A stretch of DNA of 63,806 bases from a virus. Made by a program: the position numbers and the translations under genes. The notes under the pieces are model-generated. The model had not been told where the DNA came from. It was given only the letters and a program-made list of their open reading frames with translations, and made no database searches. Shown in pieces: positions 44,201-50,122 of the stretch. Every line of letters starts with the position of its first letter. Within the stretch, counting starts at the first letter, position 1. Location: IMG/VR virus record IMGVR_UViG_3300009136_000004, positions 1 through 63,806 of that record, one strand, 5' to 3'.

Positions 44201-45010
44201 GCTGCATGGTACTATCTGCATCCTGAAGAGAAGGAGCTATTCCTGGAAGAGCTGAAGGAGATGGGGTACGATGTTGCGGAAGAGGAAGAAGAGCCTACGG
44301 AATGGGCGAAGGGAGGGTACGTCAGCCAACTGGCGAAGCTGAGAAAGCTCCGTGACGATGGCGTCATTGATGCGACTGAAGTGTTTGAGCAGAAGATGCT
44401 GGACGACGCGATTGAAGACGCTGATCTTGGCGACCTCGCTGGTGAGGTTGACAAGCCGCATGATCCATACGACCCAGCGAACATCAGCGTCACCAGTCGG
44501 GAGCATCTGCCGCCGTCACCAGAGTTCCAGGAGTGGCTTGATGACTTCCAGAACAAGCTGAACATCAAGGAAGCTGAACACAAGGACGTGATGGCAACGA
44601 TGAACTTCAAGTATAAGCCTGGAGACGTGGTCAGGGGACAGCTACCGAATAGTCGGTACGAAGTTCTGTTCCAGGATTTCAATCGTAAGACGGGGAGAGC
44701 TAAGTACAGGGTGATCGGGGAAGACGGTAGTGAATTTGATTTGCCAGACTTTGGCATTGAAGGTCGCGCTGGTCCAGAAAGTAATATCCACCAGAGTACA
44801 GGGATGGATGAACTGGCAGCAGACGCGGCAGAAGACTTTGAAGAGTTCACTGGCTTCTACCCAGAAGACCTTGAACTGAGCGAGTACCTCGGCCGAGATA
44901 ACTTTGAAGGGAAGGCGTTCATGGAAGATGGTAGTGAGGTCAGGTTCACGTACGACCTAACAGAAACAGATCCACGAAATCGTTTTGAGGTGAAAGAAGA
45001 TGCCGAGTAA
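41291..45010 (+). CDS. Large polyvalent-type virion protein
   Basis: The 1239-residue protein opens with a conserved block, MFSPLIEAVRQAPMKKGTG and a Lys-rich hinge followed by TEIDLLNI. Later comes HSRSSTHPNTEVG then LVEEIQADVHQKA (about 216-240), as in phage polyvalent proteins where this forms a EEIQSD-type domain. Further on are a GG box (GGLIRKYQEGGPVRS, about 627-641), hydrophobic segments near 840-920, an acidic YATDTWMELDLEGKLDLI region and a Tudor-like KYKPGDVVRGQL piece. It is probably injected with the genome. It overlaps the next gene by 11 bases. Confidence 0.6.
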   Translation: MAKAGKAKTALKLFQEYQESGAPQPGMFSPLIEAVRQAPMKKGTGQAWMEYLQPGRMVNREGIQFPIKQTEIDLLNIDDIDADMGLGAFIAPNTKYTKEEIIKELSAQGETRPSMSLNIARQITNPLTGERIKAGPETVIPEAWVQGATEASSDPLKELRRLEVEATKYGQNRTGTSQLSHVSPGSTYEESISRLPGLVDESQHFARDTVSHSRSSTHPNTEVGKVRLVEEIQADVHQKAADKLYRDPQDTDGLLTEREVLRELSPEEVAEALEDGTLIYEGRRGYMDAEQQMNLEMIVDDMEELNAQKSAIRRGEVSDLLGGELGEGMGTAAEHAEALAIVNTELEQAAKDLERVRARVSNAPFKKPQEYSALELRKQLLSAVDEDADYLALTRASDQLERYGGAGHSRRRTEGMERMYDQVYYGELRKLANRYRIPLTEIEVKMGGLRSIDDADIRPEYMATHDFENATDVYEYMEAGYMDATQKSDALEGAADFGAWAEDMSQTIRNNPDVPSNSGRALINRIQRNSRKLEEVVTDLWDDANQDINGGPEKFTERAKPLEQAIKKDMEDLWDRYLRDLGPNVERPKTFPALELTPEVKDLIKETGVPIAQTEEQPEGPPVMAAALGGLIRKYQEGGPVRSLQAELEGTTLEEEAERYRRGELRRVQEKAEEDRKDAELRRRWEAGEPADQSTAMKYLKNTFRSLAGAVPFIDPSTRQWLTDTMTHLPSGAGQMLQSLQDDGTAKLMLPMPLEQPYPFMSEEALQSMMDYNEMARTHNAKIKPNIIDDTIAIAGLPGMFWPDTFGEPPEWAAEAMERSEQVSQDVRGDFGVPMPEGFMQGASEGLGMMLAQVPVPAAGGKTAATRLFDAAGRVMPRTAKAAKVATLPARAGLEFFNPVINPSMGNYLMGAGFAGAMNKGIQLLGGEGETPEEQLTEQELKYQQYATDTWMELDLEGKLDLISDPQVGDAAWYYLHPEEKELFLEELKEMGYDVAEEEEEPTEWAKGGYVSQLAKLRKLRDDGVIDATEVFEQKMLDDAIEDADLGDLAGEVDKPHDPYDPANISVTSREHLPPSPEFQEWLDDFQNKLNIKEAEHKDVMATMNFKYKPGDVVRGQLPNSRYEVLFQDFNRKTGRAKYRVIGEDGSEFDLPDFGIEGRAGPESNIHQSTGMDELAADAAEDFEEFTGFYPEDLELSEYLGRDNFEGKAFMEDGSEVRFTYDLTETDPRNRFEVKEDAE

Positions 45011-45617
45011 GTCACCGGCTCAAGCAAGACTAATGAGGGCAGTCGCTCACGGGTGGAAGAAGCCTGGAGGCGGAGGTCCGTCGCAAGAAGTTGCACGAGA
45101 ATTCGTTAACGCAGACAGGAGAGGTAAAGTGGAAGGATATCAATTCGGCGGACCGGCTAATTACCGGGGAGTTCCTCGCCAAGTAATGAACAGAGCGCAG
45201 ATGGGACCACTGAGTCAAACGACAGGTGGACCGGGAAGTCCATGGAGAGGTGCGCCACCTCCCAGAGCAGAGATGGGTCCACGTCGCGGTGGATTCATGG
45301 GTGGTCGCGGCGGACCGGGTGGAAGGATGGATCCACGTCTGCAGCGGATGCGGCAACAGCAAGGTGGAATGAGAGGTCAGTTGCCCGGAGCGCAAGGCAG
45401 ACCTCAGGGTGGACCTCAGGGTGGAGCGCTTCGCCAGTTGATGCAGCAGATGCAACAGCAGCAAGGCAGGATTCAGAAGAGGCCTCCAGGCGGACGGATG
45501 GCTCCACCTCCCGGCAAGTATCCAGGCGGAGGGAACCCCATGATGGGAGGTCGAAATCCTATGATGCGTCAGCGTGGAAGATACATGGGAGCTTCTCCGA
45601 CTCGAATGATGCGCTAG
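45000..45617 (+). CDS. Low-complexity Arg/Gly/Gln-rich protein with conserved start
   Basis: The first 40 residues (SPAQARLMRAVAHGWKKPGG, then QEVAREFVNADR) match a short conserved phage peptide usually found alone at the end of virion operons. Here it carries a 165-residue disordered tail of RGG, GGP, QQQ and MMGGRN repeats. It is the last gene of the late operon. The tail could bind nucleic acid or condense with other RGG proteins; this is inference. Confidence 0.62.
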   Translation: MPSKSPAQARLMRAVAHGWKKPGGGGPSQEVAREFVNADRRGKVEGYQFGGPANYRGVPRQVMNRAQMGPLSQTTGGPGSPWRGAPPPRAEMGPRRGGFMGGRGGPGGRMDPRLQRMRQQQGGMRGQLPGAQGRPQGGPQGGALRQLMQQMQQQQGRIQKRPPGGRMAPPPGKYPGGGNPMMGGRNPMMRQRGRYMGASPTRMMR

Positions 45618-45892
45618 GCGACCCCTAAATAGTGGTCCAAGTGGTAAAAACTGCTCAAAAAGTAGACAGTCCTAGGGCGTCCTGTAGAGCTCTGTACGGG
45701 TCGGTCGGGTACTTCGGGGATGTTGGGTGCGGTAGATGCCGAACGGCGATCTGGGGGACGCTGGCGTAGGCAGCCAGCGGAGGCGGATGCGCCTGTATAC
45801 GTGGCGCTGCCTGTAGGGACGCACAGCAGCCGCACAGCACAGCCGGGGAACAGGGTCCCGGGTGCGCTGGCGCTGCCGTACAGGGGAGCAGG
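45618..45892. other. GC-rich, hairpin-rich non-coding block between convergent operons
   Basis: No gene is supported in these 275 bases; the short ORFs here have no ribosome site. The first 50 bases are AT-richer and carry ACTGCTCAAAAAGT (45650-45663). From about 45680 the sequence is GC-rich with several hairpins: CGCTGGC/GCCAGCG (45759-45779), AGGCG/CGCCT (45781-45794) and CCGGG/CCCGG (45843-45861). A 10-bp direct repeat TGGCGCTGCC lies at 45802 and 45868. It may stop transcription from both sides or encode a small RNA. I see no T-run typical of intrinsic terminators. Confidence 0.45.
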
Positions 45893-46204
45893 TTATTGGT
45901 CGACATATGCCGACGTTGCTTCGCCTTCAGTCTCGGTCACTTCCACTAGCGTCAGCAGTGCATAGGCGACAAGATCTTCCAGCGAGTCCTTCCCTTCTTC
46001 AAGCTCAATCGTTGACTTGAATAGGTCGTACTGGAACTGCGACGCGCCATGTTCAACGCGACTATACTTGCGATGCAGATTGAAGAACGCACTGAAGCCT
46101 CCGTGGTCTTTCCAGCTTGACCCGTATGCCTCGTCCTTCTTTATGATCGTCTGCACGATCTCGTCAGCTATCTGCTGAAGCCGTTCCTTCTCATGTGGTT
46201 GCAC
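45893..46204 (-). CDS. DUF1599 / Nmad1-like nucleotide-modification-associated protein
   Basis: GTG start at 46204 with GGAGGAAG upstream. The 103-residue all-helical product fits the DUF1599 pattern: KKDEAYGSSWKDHGG (23-37), then FFNLHRKYSRVEH and a final DSLEDLVAYALLTLVEV helix. Related proteins are found in loci that modify nucleotides or DNA bases and resemble MazG-like nucleotide-binding folds. It is the last gene of the modification cassette and overlaps the thymidylate-synthase-like gene by 14 bases. Confidence 0.68.
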   Translation of the reverse strand: MQPHEKERLQQIADEIVQTIIKKDEAYGSSWKDHGGFSAFFNLHRKYSRVEHGASQFQYDLFKSTIELEEGKDSLEDLVAYALLTLVEVTETEGEATSAYVDQ

Positions 46205-47198
46205 GATGCTTCCTCCTCATCATCCACTGCGTACAGGCAAGAGCCCAGTCCGGCGACGCGATGTTCTTGCACAGATGCAGCGCAGTCTCAATGTCGCCTC
46301 GTTTGTAACATCTCCACGCATCCCTCATCGGGTACGCTGTCCGGCCGAAGAATAGATCCTGATACATTATAGGGTCATCCCAGTCGTCCTTGAAGAACCG
46401 CTCCAGGTCAGCATCCCATGCGTCGGTCGTTCCGTTGACAATGGCAGCGGAGGCAATACGGCTCGGCGTGTATCCGTGACCAGCATAATAATCCTGCTCG
46501 CCGTATGCTGCTCCCATGTTCAACTTCTTCCAGGTCGGGTTCTCAAGATAGTAGTGCCACGAATCACTGATGTGATAGTAGAGGCCGATGTCGTACCCGC
46601 TCTTCCGTGCCATGTACTCCTGGAGAACACTGAAGTGAACAGCGTTCGCACCGTAGCATCCCCAGATGATGTCGTTGCTGCGGCAACAGACCGTCATGTT
46701 CAACTTCCCATTGCGCACCTTGAAGTAGACGTGCGTATTGCATGGGATGTCACGTCGATCAGCGCCGAGGTCAGCAGCCGGGTTCCACATTGATATCACT
46801 GCCCGACGCGTGTCAGGCTTCCGTCGCAGAAGGTTCGCTGCGGTTTCAATCTGGTCAACGCCACTGCGCCACCTGAACCCGTATGCTCCATGGAACTTAC
46901 CGTCATCTTCTGCGAACTGTCCGATGTTCTTACTGAATTGGCTGATCCATGCTGAGTCGTCGCGTCCTGCCAACATCCACAAGGCTTCCATCAAGTGGAA
47001 GAACGGGTTCGCATCGCGCACGTCGCAGAAGAGTACTCTCCTCCAGGGTTTGCGGTAGATGGTAGTCACCGGCTCATCGTACTCCCGCGTGACCTTCCCT
47101 TCTCGTGGCGCTATCTCATGCCAGTTGTCATCGTGCAGCATGATGTGAGCCGCCTTTCGAAAGGCTGAGTTCACGTTGTCTGCGTCTATTACTATCAT
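46191..47198 (-). CDS. Thymidylate-synthase-like enzyme, candidate dUMP hydroxymethylase
   Basis: The 335-residue protein has the thymidylate-synthase frame: RDANPFFHLMEALWMLAG (61-78), GAYGFRWR, the phosphate-binding DTRRAVISMWNP with Arg131/Arg132, catalytic Cys153 in IPCNTHVYF, RSNDIIWGCYGAN (173-185) and SDSWHYY at 211-217. The usual His after the catalytic Cys is Asn, and the GVPFN loop is changed to GCYGAN but keeps Asn, which favours a dUMP substrate. Homologues in phages with hypermodified thymine make 5-hydroxymethyl-dUMP. The next genes upstream support that reading; ordinary dTMP synthesis remains possible. Confidence 0.8.
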   Translation of the reverse strand: MIVIDADNVNSAFRKAAHIMLHDDNWHEIAPREGKVTREYDEPVTTIYRKPWRRVLFCDVRDANPFFHLMEALWMLAGRDDSAWISQFSKNIGQFAEDDGKFHGAYGFRWRSGVDQIETAANLLRRKPDTRRAVISMWNPAADLGADRRDIPCNTHVYFKVRNGKLNMTVCCRSNDIIWGCYGANAVHFSVLQEYMARKSGYDIGLYYHISDSWHYYLENPTWKKLNMGAAYGEQDYYAGHGYTPSRIASAAIVNGTTDAWDADLERFFKDDWDDPIMYQDLFFGRTAYPMRDAWRCYKRGDIETALHLCKNIASPDWALACTQWMMRRKHRATT

Positions 47199-48061
47199 TG
47201 CTGTCTCCTATACTTTGCTCGAGGTCTGCCCTCATTCTTATGTACGCGCATCCACTTATCGAACTCACACATTGAATGCTCAACTTCACGCATCTCCAGG
47301 GGAGGGACGTGTTTGCCCAGATACTTCCTGGACGTCTTCAGTATCTCTTGCATGAACTCAACGTATGGTCCTGTCCCTTTGAACGCATTCTTCTTCGGAG
47401 CGTTGTTGATGATGCGGTTGATGCCGCGTCTTGCTCCAGGTCCAAGGTTCGCCCACTTCTTCTTGTCGGGTGCTTTATCCAGCATCCCCTTCTGATACCT
47501 CATGTCACAGATAACTTCGTACGCAGTGAACGGACCTTGCATTGGATACGCCGATAGGATCTTCGTGCATCCTTCCATCGTGCCATCCTTCTGCATCGCT
47601 TCCCAGATACGCTTCCGGCCGCGCCAGTGAACAGCCATCGCGTCAGACATCAAGTCTATCTTGGGTACGGACTGACCAGCGTTCGTGATGATGTATGCGC
47701 CAGTGAAGATCTTAGTACCCTTGTCCGCGTTCCGATGCAAGATGCGCTTCATCTTCTTGGCGACGTGATGCGTATCCTTCCCACGAGTCAGCAGGTCATA
47801 CGTCCCCTGGAGATTGAACGCACGATAGAGGATCATGTGATAGAGCTTATCGTACGGCATCACGTCCAACAAGTCAATCCGTTCATGGAACCGAATGGTC
47901 TCAGCGTCAAGCTCGCGGAATACGTTGGTGAACTTGTACTCCTGCATGATCTTGTCTTTGGTCCACGGCCACTCCTCTTCAGCTTCTTTGTTCAGGTAGA
48001 TCTGATGCCGTTCATTGATCCACCAATAGAACTTCCTCAGCCTGTCTGCTGCCGATCTCAT
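47195..48061 (-). CDS. 5-hmdU DNA kinase helical-domain / amino-acid:DNA-transferase-like protein
   Basis: The 288-residue helical protein shows the pattern of this hypermodification family: FYWWINERHQIYL (11-23), PWTKDKIMQEYKFTNVFRE (32-50), FTGAYII near 119, FTAYEVICDMRYQ (178-190) and a helix-hairpin-helix WANLGPGARRG (203-213). Members are fused to, or encoded next to, a P-loop kinase that phosphorylates 5-hydroxymethyluracil in DNA, or they replace that phosphate with an amino group. Here the kinase is the neighbouring gene, with a 4-base overlap. I cannot decide between the kinase-helper and transferase clades. Confidence 0.72.
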   Translation of the reverse strand: MRSAADRLRKFYWWINERHQIYLNKEAEEEWPWTKDKIMQEYKFTNVFRELDAETIRFHERIDLLDVMPYDKLYHMILYRAFNLQGTYDLLTRGKDTHHVAKKMKRILHRNADKGTKIFTGAYIITNAGQSVPKIDLMSDAMAVHWRGRKRIWEAMQKDGTMEGCTKILSAYPMQGPFTAYEVICDMRYQKGMLDKAPDKKKWANLGPGARRGINRIINNAPKKNAFKGTGPYVEFMQEILKTSRKYLGKHVPPLEMREVEHSMCEFDKWMRVHKNEGRPRAKYRRQQ

Positions 48062-48609
48062 AACTTGTTCTCCCAGAGCAGATGCGTCAACTCCTTGACC
48101 GCGTTCTTGTGGTCCAGTACGACGGGGTTCGCCTTGTCGTGTACCTGACGCTGAAGGAACCGCAGATTGGCGAAGAATAGCTTCTCTGTGTTCTCAGGGT
48201 TGAACGGCTTCGTGTTCCCTGCTTGCTTCCTGCGCTTCCGCACTCTGGCGAGGCACGTTGTCAACGGTGTATCCAGCGTCGCGAATGCGAACGCCTGATT
48301 CATACGACGGTGGTGCGCTAGGTTCTTCGCGTACCCGTTGCCGATGGTCAGTCCCTCATAGATCACGTGACCCTGCTTGCAGAACTTGGTGATACGTCGA
48401 CGCGTCTCGTCTTGCGTCTTGATCGTATCGCATCCACCGCAGACGTTGTCGTAACGACCGATGACGTAGATGGGGTCAGCCCAATGAATCAAGACTGCCA
48501 GCACCTTCCCACTTCGGTCGGTCACATCCTCATGCGTATACTTCTCCATGAGCTCGCGGATGATAGTGGTCTTTCCGGCTCCACTCGTTCCTCTGATGTT
48601 TACAATCAT
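48058..48609 (-). CDS. P-loop kinase, probable 5-hmdU (DNA) kinase
   Basis: The 183-residue protein has Walker A GTSGAGKTT at 7-15, a GRYDN-GGCDTIKTQDETRRR region near 51-71 that looks like the nucleoside/DNA-binding part, and an Arg-rich lid (RVRKRRK near 122-128). It lies between the helical-domain gene and the Nmad-like gene with 4-base overlaps on both sides. In hypermodified phages a P-loop kinase phosphorylates 5-hydroxymethyl-dU in DNA before the final substitution. A nucleotide kinase is the alternative. Confidence 0.75.
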   Translation of the reverse strand: MIVNIRGTSGAGKTTIIRELMEKYTHEDVTDRSGKVLAVLIHWADPIYVIGRYDNVCGGCDTIKTQDETRRRITKFCKQGHVIYEGLTIGNGYAKNLAHHRRMNQAFAFATLDTPLTTCLARVRKRRKQAGNTKPFNPENTEKLFFANLRFLQRQVHDKANPVVLDHKNAVKELTHLLWENKL

Positions 48610-49268
48610 ACTCTTTTGATCCCCTCTTTTAGATCTCTGATGAGTCCTTTGTATCCACTCCGATGGAGCGGTCTGGTTGCTACGAAGACAGGCTTCCTGA
48701 ACAGATGCACGTTGTCAAACAGAAACGTCGCAGGTCTGCGTCCACCTTTCTCGTACTTGATATCCCGATGCCACTTGGGAGCGTTGTACTTCTTGTCATG
48801 TTCCATTCGGGTGTGACCGTATGGAGTTCGATAGTGCTTCGGGTTGTACTTCGTCTTGTCACTGAGATTGTGCAGCGGCGTATAGATATCGCCGAACGGG
48901 TTATCAACCGCAAGCTTCGCCTCCCATGCCTCCGGGTGATTGTCCATGAGGTAGTTGCCGAGGTCGTAGTTACTGTCGAAGACGTAAGCGATCCGCGCCA
49001 GATACAGCAGATAGCTGTCTCCGCATCCTACCTTCGGCGTGAATCCAGCGAGCCACGTATGAAGCCAGTCGACGTTCGCTGCTCTCATAAAGTGCTTGCA
49101 CGTTGTCAAGGTAAGAAGTCCGCCTTGCCAGTTCGGTCCGGAGCGCGTCTGGTTGAAGATGCCATCCTCCAGGTAGATCTGATGCTGCGGATATGTGCGA
49201 ACGATGCCGCCTTCAGGTGCGTTGATGGTTCTCCTCTGACGCCATCCCTTGAATGATTGATGGTCCAT
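48606..49268 (-). CDS. Nmad-like (nucleotide modification associated domain) protein
   Basis: The 220-residue product resembles the Nmad2/Nmad3 type: GPNWQGGLLTLTTCKHFMR (44-62), WLAGFTPK (72-79), YLLYLARI (86-93) and NPFGDIYTPL (123-132), then an FRKPVFVATRPLHR end. The Cys/Lys after LTLTT is the hallmark. The family is found beside thymidylate-synthase-like and kinase genes in modified phages; its chemistry is unsettled. It is first in the cassette, with GGAGGAAG before the ATG and a strong terminator just upstream. Confidence 0.62.
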   Translation of the reverse strand: MDHQSFKGWRQRRTINAPEGGIVRTYPQHQIYLEDGIFNQTRSGPNWQGGLLTLTTCKHFMRAANVDWLHTWLAGFTPKVGCGDSYLLYLARIAYVFDSNYDLGNYLMDNHPEAWEAKLAVDNPFGDIYTPLHNLSDKTKYNPKHYRTPYGHTRMEHDKKYNAPKWHRDIKYEKGGRRPATFLFDNVHLFRKPVFVATRPLHRSGYKGLIRDLKEGIKRV

Positions 49269-49281
49269 ATTCTTCCTCCAA

Positions 49282-49318
49282 AGAAAAGGGGAGGCGCATC
49301 CGAAGACACGACTCCCCC
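49282..49318 (-). terminator. Intrinsic terminator with UUCG loop, leftward
   Basis: Read leftward, GGGGAG (49317-49312) pairs with CTCCCC (49293-49288). The inner CGTGTC-TTCG-GATGCG forms a second stem around a UUCG tetraloop, and TTTTCTTT follows. It lies between the stop at 49337 and the Nmad-like start at 49268, so it lowers transcription into the base-modification cassette. Confidence 0.8.
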
Positions 49319-49336
49319 GTCCAGGTCACGGCAGAC

Positions 49337-50122
49337 TCAGAGTGAGTATCGGCCAGCTTCTTCCATCTTCTTCGCCTTGAGCTGACCGAACAGCTTGCGA
49401 ACAGACTTCTTGCTGATACCAACTTTGTCAACCACTTCCATGACAGACGCACCACTGCGACGCTTCAGCATCTTGGTGACTGCACCTTCATGGACCTGGA
49501 TGCCGTTCTCGCGCGTTACTGCTTTCTTCTTTGCGCCTTTCTTAGCAGTCTTCTTCTGCGTCCGTGTCTTCTTCGCGGTTGCTTTCTTGTTGACTGCTGC
49601 CTTCTTGCTTGCTTTCTTCTTTGCTGCTTTCTTCTTAGCCATGTCTGACTTCCTCTTTCTTCTAGGTTTCAGCCGGACTTTCCCCGGCCACATTTTCCAC
49701 TTTGAATCGTAACGCAGAAGAGCCGCTTGCGTCGTCTCCTCGTTGTCCGTGAACAGTGCGTGGAATATACACTTCACGGTTCCGAGCAGTGAAGCGTGTT
49801 CAGTGTGCTTCACTAGCTCTCCCGTGATTTCTTCAATGAAGGAGTTCAAGTCTTTGTAACTCCAGGACGCGAGCTCCGCATACATATTGATGCAGAAGTC
49901 CGCGCATGGATCCTCCATGAACAAGTTGATCGCTGGGACTGGCCGACCTTGCACTTTACAGAAGTCATACAGCAACTCCATCGCGCGCTTGTCACCTATC
50001 CCCGGCTTGAACTTGACTCCACGGTGGAGACACTGGTCCTTCGTCGGTACTCTCTTCCTCCTCCTCTTCTTCTTAGCTGATGTCTTCTTCGGCGTCATCA
50101 TTGCCTTCAGCTTCTTTGTCAC
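49337..50122 (-). CDS. Lys-rich two-part protein with C-terminal helix-turn-helix; likely nested shorter product
   Basis: GTG start at 50122 with GAGGAGG eight bases before. The 261-residue reading has a basic tail, an unknown globular domain (about 26-150), a Lys/Ala stretch, and a C-terminal DNA-binding-like domain (VTKMLKRRSGASVMEVVDKV, then GISKKSVRKL). An in-frame ATG at 49642, preceded by GAGGAAG, would give a second 101-residue product (MAKKKAAKKK start) holding only the Lys stretch and the DNA-binding domain. That domain is closely similar to the protein at 60443-60649. The upstream part overlaps the helicase stop by 4 bases. Confidence 0.65.
   Translation of the reverse strand: MTKKLKAMMTPKKTSAKKKRRRKRVPTKDQCLHRGVKFKPGIGDKRAMELLYDFCKVQGRPVPAINLFMEDPCADFCINMYAELASWSYKDLNSFIEEITGELVKHTEHASLLGTVKCIFHALFTDNEETTQAALLRYDSKWKMWPGKVRLKPRRKRKSDMAKKKAAKKKASKKAAVNKKATAKKTRTQKKTAKKGAKKKAVTRENGIQVHEGAVTKMLKRRSGASVMEVVDKVGISKKSVRKLFGQLKAKKMEEAGRYSL

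Noticed and set aside
45720-45965. Rightward ORF of 81 codons in the convergent gap
   Set aside because: It has no ribosome site, overlaps the Nmad1-like gene on the other strand, and its sequence is low in recognisable structure.
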